Shown here: piece after piece, positions 1 through 8,740 of the stretch
Layout of the letters: every line of letters starts with the position of its first letter
How positions within the stretch are numbered: position 1 is the first letter of the stretch
DNA from: CAZBGR01 sp964491535
GTDB lineage: Bacteria > Bacillota_I > Bacilli_A > RF39 > UBA660
Direction of reading: 5' to 3'
Assembly: GCA_964491535.1 (NCBI GenBank)
Contig: CAZBGR010000001.1
Location: forward strand, 1-64,000
Length of the DNA stretch: 64,000 nt
Made by a program: the position numbers and the translations under genes
Notes under the pieces: generated by a model
Database searches by the model: none
What the model was told of the DNA's origin: nothing
The model's input: the letters and a program-made list of their open reading frames with translations, nothing else

Positions 1-47
1 AACGGCAAAATAAAAACAGCTATTATAAACAATAATATCTTTTTCAT
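1..47 (-). CDS. Partial secreted or membrane protein, N-terminus only
   Basis: Fifteen codons are visible before the window edge, reading MKKILLFIIAVFILP. This is a typical start of a signal peptide or membrane anchor, preceded by a strong AAGGAGG ribosome site at about 53-59. It lies directly downstream of lemA on the same strand. In many bacteria lemA is followed by a secreted TPM-domain protein, so that identity is a reasonable guess, but nothing of the domain can be seen here. Confidence 0.5.
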   Translation of the reverse strand, partial: MKKILLFIIAVFILP

Positions 48-66
48 CTTTTCCTCCTTATCTAAA

Positions 67-100
67 TTGAATAAAACTTACCTAAGTAAGTTTTATTCAA
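67..100 (-). repeat. Perfect 15-bp inverted repeat at the lemA stop
   Basis: Arms at 67-81 and 86-100 are perfectly complementary around a CTAA loop, and the lemA stop codon lies inside the right arm. No U-tract follows on the minus strand; the next gene's ribosome site comes within 10 bases. It therefore looks more like an intercistronic stability or attenuation hairpin than a full terminator. Confidence 0.6.
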
Positions 101-644
101 ATGAAACAGTAGGATTCTTTTTATCAGCTTCATCAATTTCAAAAAATAAACGTGGTTCAAATTTAAACATCTTAGCAATTATATTAGAAGGAAATATTTC
201 TAATTTATTTTTATAAGTTAAAACACTATCATTATAAAATTGTCTGGCAAAAGCTATTTTTTCTTCAATTTCTCCTAAATCTTCTTGTAATTTTAAAAAG
301 TTTTGATTAGCTTTTAAATCAGGATAAGCTTCAGATAACATTAATAAACGACTTAAAGCCCTAGTTAAATCCCCACTAGCTTCTATTTCTTCAGCTTGAC
401 TATCAGCCTTTTTGAATTTGTTACGAGCTTCAATAACGGCATTTAAAGTTTCTTTTTCATGTTTAGCATATCCTTTAACTGTTTCTACTAGATTAGGAAC
501 TAAATCAGATCTTCTTTTTAGTTGAACATCAACTTGAGCCCATTGATCACTAACTCTATTCCTTAACTTTATCAAATGATTATAAATACTAATCATCCAT
601 AACCCTATTAATACTAATAATCCTAAAATTATCCACCAAATCAT
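93..644 (-). CDS. lemA: LemA family membrane protein
   Basis: This is a 183-residue protein of usual LemA length. An N-terminal membrane helix (about residues 3-22) is followed by a helical cytoplasmic domain with the family signature of repeated positively charged and LVPNLVETVKGY-type motifs (about 45-65). LemA proteins form helical bundles anchored by the N-terminus; their precise role is not settled. The second ATG was chosen because AGAAAGGA sits 8 bases upstream of it, whereas the first ATG almost touches the site. A secreted protein gene follows on the same strand. Confidence 0.9.
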   Translation of the reverse strand: MIWWIILGLLVLIGLWMISIYNHLIKLRNRVSDQWAQVDVQLKRRSDLVPNLVETVKGYAKHEKETLNAVIEARNKFKKADSQAEEIEASGDLTRALSRLLMLSEAYPDLKANQNFLKLQEDLGEIEEKIAFARQFYNDSVLTYKNKLEIFPSNIIAKMFKFEPRLFFEIDEADKKNPTVSFE

Positions 645-715
645 TGTCATCTTCCTTTCTAGTAAAATTATAACATAAAACTTTTAAAAAAGAACTTCTT
701 TTTTAATTATTAATA

Positions 716-1627
716 CTATTTAATATATAACTTTTCATCCTTTTTTAATTTAATTGCATATAAATCATCTTTAGGACAAATAAAAACTAACCCTTCTTCA
801 CTTATATCATCTACTATTTCACATTCTCCTTCTATACAAAGATTAGGTTCAAATACTAAAAGCCATCTTTTACCCTTTTCATTAGCCACAAAACCCTTTA
901 AACCTAAATTAGTTTTTATTTTATACCAATAATATTGATTATCTTCCTCTTCTCCTAAAACCGTATAAATCTCCCCTCTAAAAACATCCCCAATATCTTG
1001 ACTATTAACACTTCCTGCTGCCCTAATATTAATTTTATCAGCTAAAACTTTAATTTGTTTTTGACTATTATCTATCTGATTACTTTGTTCTATATAATTA
1101 ACTTTTATATTAAACAAAGCATAATCTCTAGGATTAATTGGATTATAATCTTCATCTCTTATTTCAAAATGGACATGGCTCCCATATGTATAATCAGTTT
1201 TATCTTTATTAGATAAAACTAAACCAGTATTACCTTGTTTACCAATAATAGTATTACTATCGATTAAATCACCCTCATTAACTAACACAGAAGCCATATG
1301 TAAAATATTAAAAAATAACTTTTTCGAACCATTATAGGTTTCTAAAGTAACTTGATTACCACCCAATTCCGCTTGATGATACCTAACCCTTTTGCCTGAA
1401 ATAGACAGACAATTATAATAAAGACCATCCTTCCAACTATTTTTATTATTTAAATAATCATTATAATTAATGGTATCTTGATAAGGCTCATATTTATTTA
1501 CCACCTTAAGAACTTTTGCTTGACCATTAATTTTAATATCTGATAAATGAATTCCCGCATAATCTTCAGCATATTTATGTCTATCATAATTTTGAGTAAC
1601 TATTCGTTCACTGCCTAAAAGCATCAT
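716..1627 (-). CDS. M23-type endolysin with SH3 domain
   Basis: A 303-residue protein without a signal peptide. Residues 1-170 look like a LytM/M23 zinc endopeptidase: H17 and D22 near the N-terminus, H110, and the SHVHFEI motif with H151 and H153. Residues about 190-262 form a bacterial SH3 domain (ADKINIRAAGS...YYWYKIKT) that would bind cell wall. The spacing of the first His/Asp pair is atypical, so catalytic competence is likely but not certain. It starts 14 bases after a holin-like gene, which is the order of a phage lysis cassette. A strong AAGGAGG site precedes ATGATG. Confidence 0.75.
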   Translation of the reverse strand: MMLLGSERIVTQNYDRHKYAEDYAGIHLSDIKINGQAKVLKVVNKYEPYQDTINYNDYLNNKNSWKDGLYYNCLSISGKRVRYHQAELGGNQVTLETYNGSKKLFFNILHMASVLVNEGDLIDSNTIIGKQGNTGLVLSNKDKTDYTYGSHVHFEIRDEDYNPINPRDYALFNIKVNYIEQSNQIDNSQKQIKVLADKINIRAAGSVNSQDIGDVFRGEIYTVLGEEEDNQYYWYKIKTNLGLKGFVANEKGKRWLLVFEPNLCIEGECEIVDDISEEGLVFICPKDDLYAIKLKKDEKLYIK

Positions 1628-1641
1628 TTTTAAAACCTCCT

Positions 1642-1998
1642 TTATCTTGGTATTTCATTTTCAATAGGAATTTTTAATATTCCTAACTTATTATCATCTA
1701 AAGCTTTAGGTGTATAATTTATAACGTTTTGAGCCTTTAAAAGATGATAAACAAGTGGTGCTTCAATAAAACTAAATAAAGCTACCCAAAGAGCTTTAAA
1801 GAGCTCTAATTGATAAAAAGTAATGGCAAATAAACTCCCTAGGGTTAATGAAAAAAAGAAATTTAAAATTAAAACATGACCATTACTTTTAACAAAACTT
1901 AAACTTTTAAGCTTTTGAACTAAAGCCATTAAAATAATACTAAAAGTAGTCGCAATCATTAATAAATTTAATATTTCATCAGTTATTAAAAGATCCAT
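1642..1998 (-). CDS. Holin-like small membrane protein
   Basis: 118 residues with an acidic short N-terminus, then three or four hydrophobic segments (about 8-28, 42-62, 66-90) and a hydrophilic tail. This size and topology, together with its place directly upstream of an endolysin lacking a signal peptide, suggest a holin that would let the enzyme through the membrane. The sequence itself does not match a family I can name with certainty. Ribosome site AAGGAGGTGGGGG precedes the ATG. Confidence 0.55.
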   Translation of the reverse strand: MDLLITDEILNLLMIATTFSIILMALVQKLKSLSFVKSNGHVLILNFFFSLTLGSLFAITFYQLELFKALWVALFSFIEAPLVYHLLKAQNVINYTPKALDDNKLGILKIPIENEIPR

Positions 1999-2104
1999 CC
2001 CCCACCTCCTTATATTCTTTTATAAAATATGCTAATCAAAAAAAGGTTTGTATATAAAAAAACTATCAAAAGATAAAAGGAAAAACAAAAAACTACTAGA
2101 AGGC

Positions 2105-2133
2105 TTTACCATTTTTTTTATTTTTGTTATAAT
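2105..2133 (+). promoter_or_regulatory. Sigma-A type promoter
   Basis: TTTACC (2105-2110), a 17-base spacer and a perfect TATAAT (2128-2133) lie upstream of a GAAAGGAG ribosome site and the small membrane protein gene at 2156. Confidence 0.7.
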
Positions 2134-2155
2134 TTAAATAGAAAGGAGTACTAAA

Positions 2156-2386
2156 ATGAAACTAAATGAATTGCAAAAATATATTTTAAAGATTTATGCG
2201 ATTGTAATTTTATTCTTTACCTTCTTTGTGCCATCTAATATTAATGGTTATACTTCATTTAATCTTGCCTTTATTTATAATGGTGTTGGCATTATTGATT
2301 GGGCTTACTTAATTCTTATCTATATAGGAATAACCCTTGCTACTGTAGCAATTTTATTTTCTTTTAACAGTTTAAAAAGAAAATAA
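2156..2386 (+). CDS. Small two-helix membrane protein of unknown function
   Basis: 76 residues with two hydrophobic helices (about 10-25 and 47-68) and a basic C-terminus (LKRK). It is one of the few plus-strand genes in this part of the window and has its own consensus promoter, ribosome site GAAAGGAG and a strong downstream terminator, so it is a monocistronic, well-supported gene. I do not recognise a family. Confidence 0.7.
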   Translation: MKLNELQKYILKIYAIVILFFTFFVPSNINGYTSFNLAFIYNGVGIIDWAYLILIYIGITLATVAILFSFNSLKRK

Positions 2387-2418
2387 ATTAAAAACTTATA
2401 AAACATTAATAAAATTAT

Positions 2419-2455
2419 AAAACACTAGCTTTAAATTATTTAAAGCTAGTGTTTT
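2419..2455 (+). terminator. Strong intrinsic terminator
   Basis: The arms AAACACTAGCTTTAAA and TTTAAAGCTAGTGTTT form a long perfect stem followed by T residues that run into the assembly gap. It follows the small membrane protein gene on the plus strand and could also act in the other direction. Confidence 0.8.
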
Positions 2456-2555
2456 NNNNNNNNNNNNNNNNNNNNNNNNNNNNNNNNNNNNNNNNNNNNN
2501 NNNNNNNNNNNNNNNNNNNNNNNNNNNNNNNNNNNNNNNNNNNNNNNNNNNNNNN
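2456..2555. other. Assembly gap (100 N)
   Basis: Exactly 100 N, the usual placeholder for a gap of unknown size. It sits directly after a terminator hairpin and before the 3' end of a lipoprotein gene, so no gene is visibly broken. Confidence 0.95.
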
Positions 2556-2572
2556 TTTTTAATAAACAATAT

Positions 2573-2902
2573 TTATCTTGTTTGATAACCTTTACAAGTT
2601 AAATGATTCTCTATATCATAATTATCATTATCTGTATGCTGTTCATCGGCTTCAAGTTTTATTAAAACATATGAATCTAACTCACATTTTCGTTTAATAA
2701 AGTTATTAATATTATAATCTTTATTCTTTAAATCTTCGAGAGTTATCTTATGTTGATCAACCCCAACTACATATCCTTTTAAATACTCCTCATAATAGGA
2801 TGAAGCCTTAGTAGTCATTTCCTCTTCTAATTTCTCATAATTATAATAACAACCCGTTCCCATTAAAATTAATAAAACTAATCCTAACCTTTTTACCTTC
2901 AT
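2573..2902 (-). CDS. Small putative lipoprotein
   Basis: 109 residues. The N-terminus is a signal sequence (KVKRLGLVLLILMGTGC) ending in a Cys at about 18, close to a lipobox although Gly-Thr-Gly is an unusual approach. The mature part is hydrophilic and acidic with two further Cys residues (in KRKCEL and LTCKGY) that could pair. No recognised family. It lies between the assembly gap and tRNA-Leu. Confidence 0.6.
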   Translation of the reverse strand: MKVKRLGLVLLILMGTGCYYNYEKLEEEMTTKASSYYEEYLKGYVVGVDQHKITLEDLKNKDYNINNFIKRKCELDSYVLIKLEADEQHTDNDNYDIENHLTCKGYQTR

Positions 2903-2925
2903 TTTTCTTACTCCTTCTTTATTAT

Positions 2926-3011
2926 TGGTGCCAGTGGTCGGACTTGAACCGACATGATGTTACCATCACCAGATTTTGAGTCTGACGTGTCTACCGTTCC
3001 ACCACACTGGC
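2926..3011 (-). tRNA. tRNA-Leu (CAA)
   Basis: The sequence folds as a class II tRNA with acceptor GCCAGTG/CACTGGC, a long variable arm and an encoded CCA. The anticodon stem TCAGA/TCTGG encloses the loop CTCAAAA, giving anticodon CAA for UUG codons. It lies seven bases upstream of the scpB stop region on the same strand. Confidence 0.95.
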
Positions 3012-3018
3012 TTAAAAA

Positions 3019-3579
3019 TTAATCTTCATCTTGATACCTTGACAAAAACAAATCTATTTCTTTATCTTTTGAATGAGAATTAGTTTCTAATTTTGGCAAA
3101 TCTTCTTTAGAGGCTAAACCAAAATAATCTAAAAATTCATTAGTTGTTTTATATAAAATAGGTCTACCCGGTAAGGTTGAACGACCAACTTCCTTAACTA
3201 ATCCTTTCGCTACTAATTTCCTAATCATATTCCCACTATATACGCCTCTAATATTATCTATATCAATTCTAGTTACAGGTTCATTATATACAATAATAGC
3301 TAATATTTCAAGAGCTGGAAGGGATAATTTAGCTTGATTTGTATCAATTAATTTTTGATAGTATTCTTTGTGTTCTTTTTTAGTTGTTAACTTAAAAGAA
3401 TTACCTAAACAATTAATTCTAAGACCTCTTTTTTGATCTTCATAATCATTTTTTAACTCTAATAATAATTCTTTAGCAGCTTCTTTATTTATATTAAGAT
3501 TATTAGCTATTTGATCAAGAGTTAAACCATCATCTCCAACAATAAATAATAATCCTTCTAAAACAGCTTGTAAATCCAT
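3019..3579 (-). CDS. scpB: Segregation and condensation protein B
   Basis: 186 residues, the usual ScpB length, with two winged-helix units. Recognisable stretches are AVLEGLLFIVGDDGL at the start and TLPGRPILYKTTNEFLDYFGL near residue 150. ScpB works as a dimer with ScpA and SMC in the bacterial condensin that folds and segregates chromosomes. It starts two bases after the scpA stop, so the pair is translationally coupled as in most Firmicutes. Ribosome site GGGGAG precedes ATG. Confidence 0.95.
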   Translation of the reverse strand: MDLQAVLEGLLFIVGDDGLTLDQIANNLNINKEAAKELLLELKNDYEDQKRGLRINCLGNSFKLTTKKEHKEYYQKLIDTNQAKLSLPALEILAIIVYNEPVTRIDIDNIRGVYSGNMIRKLVAKGLVKEVGRSTLPGRPILYKTTNEFLDYFGLASKEDLPKLETNSHSKDKEIDLFLSRYQDED

Positions 3580-3581
3580 TT

Positions 3582-4298
3582 TCAGCTCCCCTTTAACTCA
3601 ATATATATATTACCTAAATGATTAGTTTGATAAATAATAATTTCTTTTTTAATAGTTAATTCTAAAATAGACAAAAAAGTAATAATAATATAATCTTTAG
3701 TTAAAACATCAATTAACTCTTCAAATTTTAGTTTCTTTTTTACTTTTAAAGCTTTCTTTATCGCTATCATTCTTTTTTTAATTGATAATTCTTTAGTTGT
3801 AACTTTAGTAGTTAATGGTTGTTGATAAGTTTGAAGGGTTAATAGATTTTGAAAGATATTAAATAAATCAGTAACTGAAACCTCATTATTTTTTAATTTT
3901 ATTTCTGATTGATAATTAGAAATATCAGCCGGTAATTTAGTGAAAAAATGTTGCCTCGTTCCTTCTAACTTTTTAAATTTAAAAGCCATTTCTTTATATT
4001 GTTTATAATCAATTAATTTATTGATTAATATTTGTCTTGGATCTTCTTCTAAAGCTTCTTCATAATCAGCTTTTGGTAATAACATCCATGATTTTAAAAA
4101 GATTAATTCAGCAGCCATGATTAAATAACTACTAGCAATAACTAAATCCAATTCTTCCATCGCCTTAATATAATCTAAATATTGATTAATAACTTCTTCT
4201 AAACTAATTTCATAAATATCAACATCTGAAGCCTTGATTAAATGAAGTAATAAATCTAAAGGCCCTTCAAACTTATCTATTTTAATTTTATATTCCAT
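3582..4298 (-). CDS. scpA: Segregation and condensation protein A
   Basis: 238 residues of kleisin type. The N-terminal FEGPLDLLLHLIK motif (about 10-22) is the family hallmark, followed by a charged linker and a C-terminal helical region that bridges the SMC heads. It is the first gene of an scpA-scpB pair. Confidence 0.95.
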   Translation of the reverse strand: MEYKIKIDKFEGPLDLLLHLIKASDVDIYEISLEEVINQYLDYIKAMEELDLVIASSYLIMAAELIFLKSWMLLPKADYEEALEEDPRQILINKLIDYKQYKEMAFKFKKLEGTRQHFFTKLPADISNYQSEIKLKNNEVSVTDLFNIFQNLLTLQTYQQPLTTKVTTKELSIKKRMIAIKKALKVKKKLKFEELIDVLTKDYIIITFLSILELTIKKEIIIYQTNHLGNIYIELKGS

Positions 4299-4380
4299 CT
4301 AGATACCTCTTTATGTTATTTTATCACATTTTAGCTGATTTTTAGTTCTTTTATTATTAAAAGAAATTATTAATGAAAAT

Positions 4381-4423
4381 AAAATATTAAAAACAACTAT
4401 TTTACTTAATTAAATAGTTGTTT
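4381..4423 (-). terminator. Terminator after spoVAE
   Basis: Arms 4391-4402 and 4412-4423 (AAACAACTATTT and its complement) enclose a 9-base loop. On the minus strand the stem is followed by a T-rich run. It closes the spoVA operon before scpA. Confidence 0.75.
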
Positions 4424-4447
4424 ATTTTAATATTAAAAGTAACTTAG

Positions 4448-4798
4448 TTAATGTTTTGGTTTAAAAATTAAGGTTAAGAAAAAAGAAATAATAATAGCAG
4501 CAATAATCCCAGAAGCAGTTAAATCAAACATCCCCATACTAAGACCTAAAATACTATATTCTGAAGCTTTCTCTAAAGCACCATGAATAAGAAGATGGCC
4601 AAAACTAGTAATGGGGACTAAAGCTCCCCCTCCTGCCCAAATAACAAATTTATCATAGATACTAAAAATATCAAGAAAGGCTCCACTTACAACTAATAAA
4701 GTGGTTAATTGACCGGGAGTAAATTTAGTGTTATCTAAAATTAATTGACCTATAACACATACTAAACCGGCAAAAATAAAAGCATTTAAATAAATCAT
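4448..4798 (-). CDS. spoVAE: Stage V sporulation protein AE (SpoVAEb type)
   Basis: 116 residues with about four membrane helices and the conserved core GGGALVPITSFGHLLIHGAL around residue 55-75, which resembles the same region of SpoVAC. SpoVA proteins form the inner-membrane channel that loads dipicolinic acid into the forespore and releases it in germination. The start follows GGAGGTGTTAGA and overlaps the spoVAD stop by four bases. It is the last gene of the C-D-E triplet. Confidence 0.92.
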   Translation of the reverse strand: MIYLNAFIFAGLVCVIGQLILDNTKFTPGQLTTLLVVSGAFLDIFSIYDKFVIWAGGGALVPITSFGHLLIHGALEKASEYSILGLSMGMFDLTASGIIAAIIISFFLTLIFKPKH

Positions 4799-5787
4799 TC
4801 TAACACCTCCAAACTAACCGCATGGGCTATTGAGGGAATTGTTAATTTTTGATTAACAGATGTTTGTGATAATAAAGCTCCTGTAGTTACTAATAAGACT
4901 CTTGATAATTCTCTTTTTTTCATCTTTTTTAAAAGATAACCATAAACAACTAAACCACTAGCGGAGGGCCCAGAAGCCCCTGCCCAAACTGGTTGCTTAT
5001 CTAAATCATAAAGCATTAACCCACAATCATTATAGTTTTTACTAATATTTAAACCATATTCTGTTTTCATATAATCAATTAATATCTTTTTACCATATTC
5101 CCCTAAATCTCCTGTTAATATTAAATCATAATAATCAGGTTGTCTTTTTAAATCAGTCAAATGTTTATAAATAGTAGCCGCCGCTGCGGGAACCATCGCT
5201 GAGCCCATATCAAAAGGATCTTTTAAATCTAAATCTACTACTTTACCAATTGTCCCGCTTTCAAGTTTAATATCGCTAACTTTATTTGATAAATACCCAC
5301 TAGCAGCCCCTGTAGCAGTAAAGGAAGCCGTTCTTGGTTTAGGAGCACCATACTCAGTTGGATTTCTAAATTGTTTTTCAGCTGCCATATTATGAGAACT
5401 CACCGAACAAATTATATTATTTATTTCTTTTCTCGAAAGAAAAGTAGCGGCCGTTATTAAACCCTCCCCTAAGGTAGCACAAGCGCTATAAAGACCTAAA
5501 AAAGGAACTCCAAAATAACTAGCCGTATAATTAGAAGCTATCATTTGATTTAATAAATCTCCAGCAATAAATAAATCAATCTTATCTTTTTGAATGCCCT
5601 TTTTATTTAATAAAATATCAATACTATCACCCATTAATTTCATTTCTGATAATTCCCAAGTTTTTTGTTTAAAGTATAAATCATCATAACTTTTATCAAA
5701 GTGCTTTCCTAAGGGGCCTTTTGATTCATACGGACCTGTTACGGTACTAACTTCATTAAGATAAACATCATCAAATTTTAAAGTCAT
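4795..5787 (-). CDS. spoVAD: Stage V sporulation protein AD
   Basis: 330 residues with a thiolase-like fold; conserved patches are GPLGKHFDKSYDD near the N-terminus, LGLYSACATLGEG (about 100-115) and the SASGLVVYGYLL region near the C-terminus. SpoVAD binds dipicolinic acid and is the soluble partner of the membrane SpoVA proteins. I start at MTLKF because GGAGG lies just upstream; an upstream TTG in frame overlaps that site and is unlikely. One base separates it from spoVAC. Confidence 0.95.
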   Translation of the reverse strand: MTLKFDDVYLNEVSTVTGPYESKGPLGKHFDKSYDDLYFKQKTWELSEMKLMGDSIDILLNKKGIQKDKIDLFIAGDLLNQMIASNYTASYFGVPFLGLYSACATLGEGLITAATFLSRKEINNIICSVSSHNMAAEKQFRNPTEYGAPKPRTASFTATGAASGYLSNKVSDIKLESGTIGKVVDLDLKDPFDMGSAMVPAAAATIYKHLTDLKRQPDYYDLILTGDLGEYGKKILIDYMKTEYGLNISKNYNDCGLMLYDLDKQPVWAGASGPSASGLVVYGYLLKKMKKRELSRVLLVTTGALLSQTSVNQKLTIPSIAHAVSLEVLE

Positions 5788-5788
5788 T

Positions 5789-6226
5789 TTAACCTCCAAA
5801 AATAAGTAATCTAATTATGCCAAAGACATAAGCCGATACTACTCCATATAAAATAACACTACCAGATAATTTAAAAATATTAGAACCAATCCCCGCTACT
5901 AATCCTTCACGGCGATATTCTAAAGCCGAACTCATCATCGCGTGGGCAAAGCCAGTAATAGGAACTATTAACCCTGCCCGAGCGAAACCTACTACGGTAT
6001 CAAAAAAACCAATTGCCGTAAATAAACTAGCAATAAAAATTAAACTAATAATCATATATGTACCAGCTTCTTGGTGAGGAATACCTAAATAAACATAAAA
6101 GTCTATTAAAAATTGCCCAATAATACCTATTACTCCCCCAATAAAAAATGATTTCATAATATTAAATAAACGATCTTCTTTAGGTTTATGTTTATTAACT
6201 AAATCTTTATATCTTTTTTTATCCAT
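5789..6226 (-). CDS. spoVAC: Stage V sporulation protein AC
   Basis: 145 residues with a basic cytoplasmic N-terminus and four or five membrane helices. The FARAGLIVPITGFAHAMMSS stretch (about 80-100) is diagnostic of SpoVAC and its paralogue SpoVAE. It is thought to form a mechanosensitive dipicolinate channel. It is the first gene of a minimal C-D-E operon; spoVAA, AB and AF are not present here. Confidence 0.94.
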   Translation of the reverse strand: MDKKRYKDLVNKHKPKEDRLFNIMKSFFIGGVIGIIGQFLIDFYVYLGIPHQEAGTYMIISLIFIASLFTAIGFFDTVVGFARAGLIVPITGFAHAMMSSALEYRREGLVAGIGSNIFKLSGSVILYGVVSAYVFGIIRLLIFGG

Positions 6227-6322
6227 TTCAACACCTCATTATTAGTATGGATAAAAAAGAATTGAAACATACTAAAAGTTATTATCATCAAATTTAAAAT
6301 TATAAAACTAACTTCAGCTAAT

Positions 6323-6359
6323 AATAAAAAGCCCTCTTTTATTAAGAGAGCTTTTTATT
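6323..6359 (-). terminator. Bidirectional terminator between the spoVB-type gene and spoVAC
   Basis: The arms AATAAAAAGCCCTCTT (6323-6338) and AAGAGAGCTTTTTATT (6344-6359) pair with one mismatch. The A/T-rich ends give a T-tract on both strands. It follows the flippase gene on the minus strand. Confidence 0.8.
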
Positions 6360-6373
6360 ATTAATTTAATATC

Positions 6374-8026
6374 TTAATTTTTTATTTTCTTAGTTAATTT
6401 AAAACGACTTAATACAGAATTAATAAGGGCTTGACCAAAAACATTAACTAATAATTTGTTTTTAATAGTAATGGTTAAATAAATAATAATCCCGATTATA
6501 GAATAAAAAGCAACTAATCCTAAAGCTAATAAACGATTAGTAGTATCAACTTTAATAATAAATTGAACTAATAAGATAATAATAGCCATTATAATAACTG
6601 TTAAAACAATATTTAATAAGTACTTTAGAGTTTGTTCATAATTTACTTTAAATTGCTTATTTAAAAAGCGTAAAATTAAAATTGAGGTAATAAAATGGCC
6701 AGCTATTGAAGCAGTAATTGATCCATAAGAAGCATGAAAACCTAGCCAATGAAAACAGTACATTAAAGGAATATTGGAACAAACTTTAAAAATAAAACCA
6801 ATTAAAATATAAATAAACATCTTTTTATATTCATTTAATGATTGCATCGTAACATTTAAAATAATTAATAAACTACTAAATAAAGCCATCGTAATAGAAT
6901 ATCTAAAAACTAAACTACCTAATTCACTATAACCATAAAAAACAGTCCATACTGGAGTAGCTAATAAGCTTAAACCAATAGTCATCGGCATCGTAACAAA
7001 TAATAATAATTGAAGAGAATGATTAATTGTAAATTTTAATTTATCTTCTTCTTTTCTAACAAAAAACTTAGTAATATTAGGAATTAAATTAGTAGTCAAT
7101 CCTGTAGCGATAGCCATAATAATCATATTTAATTTTAATCCCCAAGTAATAAGAATACTAATAGCTGTTTCTGCTTCTAAAGTATCATAATTTAATTTAT
7201 TAACCATTGTTCTAACTACGGTAGATAAATCAACAAAATGATAAATTGATAAAACAAGACTACTAAAAATAAATGGAATAGCATAAGTAAGTAATTTAGC
7301 TAATAAATCCTTATCGGTCATCTTAAAAGTAGTTCTTATAACGGGAGCTCCACGATTTAAAGACTCTTTATCATTTTTTATTTTATAAATTAGATAAAGA
7401 TAAGCTACTAAAGCTCCCGTACTAGCACCTAAAATAGCCATCGCTACTGCTATTTTAATAGGTAAAGAGAATACTTTAATAACTAAAAAACTACCAACAA
7501 TAATAATTAAAACTCTAATTACTTGTTCTATAATTTGACTAATTGAAGAAGTAGTAATAAAACGATGTCCTTGGAGATAACCTCTAGTCACACTTAAAAC
7601 AGGAACAATTAATATCGCACTACCAACTACTCTAATTACTAAAGTTACATCCTCCAAGGTATTACCCCCTTTAGTATTACCAATAAAAAGAAGGGCTAAA
7701 TAAGGAGCTGAAATAATTAAAATAAAAAAAGAAATAACACTTAATAATAAAATAAAGTATTTTCCTGTTTTATAAGCTCTTTCTTTTAATTGATAATAAC
7801 CTAAAGCATTATATTCACTAATTAATTTACTAATTGCTAAAGGGATCCCAATTGATGATAAATTTAAAAAGATTGAATAAATTGAATAAGCATAACCATA
7901 TAGGGCTCCCCCTTTCGCTCCTATTAAAGCATAAAAAGGAATAACATAAATAATACCTAGAGTCTTAGTAATAATTATGCTCAAAGTTGCAATCATCGTC
8001 CCTTGCAAAAAAGGATTCTTTTTCAT
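6374..8026 (-). CDS. spoVB: SpoVB/MurJ-type polysaccharide or lipid II flippase
   Basis: 550 residues with about 14 membrane helices, matching the MOP superfamily branch that includes SpoVB, YtgP and MurJ. Family-typical stretches are FLQGTMIATLSIIITKTLG at the N-terminus and LSVTRGYLQGHR at about 145. Members flip undecaprenyl-linked cell-wall or cortex precursors. The placement next to spoVA genes and cse60 suggests a role in spore cortex synthesis, but a vegetative flippase of the YtgP type cannot be excluded. Confidence 0.85.
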   Translation of the reverse strand: MKKNPFLQGTMIATLSIIITKTLGIIYVIPFYALIGAKGGALYGYAYSIYSIFLNLSSIGIPLAISKLISEYNALGYYQLKERAYKTGKYFILLLSVISFFILIISAPYLALLFIGNTKGGNTLEDVTLVIRVVGSAILIVPVLSVTRGYLQGHRFITTSSISQIIEQVIRVLIIIVGSFLVIKVFSLPIKIAVAMAILGASTGALVAYLYLIYKIKNDKESLNRGAPVIRTTFKMTDKDLLAKLLTYAIPFIFSSLVLSIYHFVDLSTVVRTMVNKLNYDTLEAETAISILITWGLKLNMIIMAIATGLTTNLIPNITKFFVRKEEDKLKFTINHSLQLLLFVTMPMTIGLSLLATPVWTVFYGYSELGSLVFRYSITMALFSSLLIILNVTMQSLNEYKKMFIYILIGFIFKVCSNIPLMYCFHWLGFHASYGSITASIAGHFITSILILRFLNKQFKVNYEQTLKYLLNIVLTVIIMAIIILLVQFIIKVDTTNRLLALGLVAFYSIIGIIIYLTITIKNKLLVNVFGQALINSVLSRFKLTKKIKN

Positions 8027-8039
8027 TATTTCACATCCA

Positions 8040-8213
8040 TTACTTCTGATAAATTATCATCGCTGAAAAACAAAAAACCTGTTCTTCTGAAAAAACTGCT
8101 ACCCCTATTTGATATTTAATATCAATTACTTCCCCTTCTAACTTATCTAAAAAATCATTAATTACTTTTTCTAAATCCTGTTCATGGTTTTCATCAAATA
8201 TCTTTACTTTCAT
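8040..8213 (-). CDS. Cse60-like small sporulation protein
   Basis: 57 residues starting MKVKIFDENHEQDLEKVINDF, closely resembling Cse60, a small SigE-controlled mother-cell protein of Bacillus whose function is unknown. I chose the ATG that follows AGGTGATAATA; three upstream in-frame codons beginning with GTG overlap that site. It lies just upstream of the flippase gene and may be cotranscribed with it. Confidence 0.8.
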   Translation of the reverse strand: MKVKIFDENHEQDLEKVINDFLDKLEGEVIDIKYQIGVAVFSEEQVFCFSAMIIYQK

Positions 8214-8260
8214 TATTATCACCTAATCAAATAATATAATTAAGAAATTATATTTTTTGT

Positions 8261-8740
8261 CTATTTTTGATAATAATAAATTTTATGAGATGTTCCTCGT
8301 TCATCTTGATATTGAATAAGTATTTTAAATGAACCATCAAAATCAGTTACCAATCCTTGATAAGGAAGATAGCCAACTAAAATAAGTCCTTTAGTTTGAG
8401 AAATATTAAGTTCCTTTTCTTTGGGAATTAAGGTTAAAGGTTCATCAAAAATACCAACTGAAGGAAAAATATCATTTGTTTTTTGATCATGAATAACAAT
8501 AGCCTTTACCTCATTCATAATTATTTGAGGATTATCAATAATAACTTGATATCTTAATTCTTCTTCAATTACTTTTTCTAAAGAAACAAAAATAGTAACT
8601 GGTGGTAAAGATGTAATTTGAATTTCCTTTATTAAAGATAATTCTTTTATAAGTTGATAATAAATTTTTTCTTCTTTTGTTAATGAACAACTACAACTAA
8701 TAAGCAAAAAACAAAATATAAAAACAATAATCTTTTTCAT
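8261..8740 (-). CDS. Putative lipoprotein
   Basis: 159 residues with an N-terminal signal sequence (MKKIIVFIFCFLLISCSCS) containing a lipobox-like LLISC and a second Cys two residues later. The mature region is mostly beta-strand-like and hydrophilic, with no recognised motif. Its ATG overlaps the leuS stop by one base (TAATG), which suggests coupled translation, but no clear ribosome site is seen. Confidence 0.6.
   Translation of the reverse strand: MKKIIVFIFCFLLISCSCSLTKEEKIYYQLIKELSLIKEIQITSLPPVTIFVSLEKVIEEELRYQVIIDNPQIIMNEVKAIVIHDQKTNDIFPSVGIFDEPLTLIPKEKELNISQTKGLILVGYLPYQGLVTDFDGSFKILIQYQDERGTSHKIYYYQK

Noticed and set aside
716..1998. Complete prophage
   Set aside because: Apart from holin and endolysin no phage gene is visible nearby; upstream and downstream genes are chromosomal.
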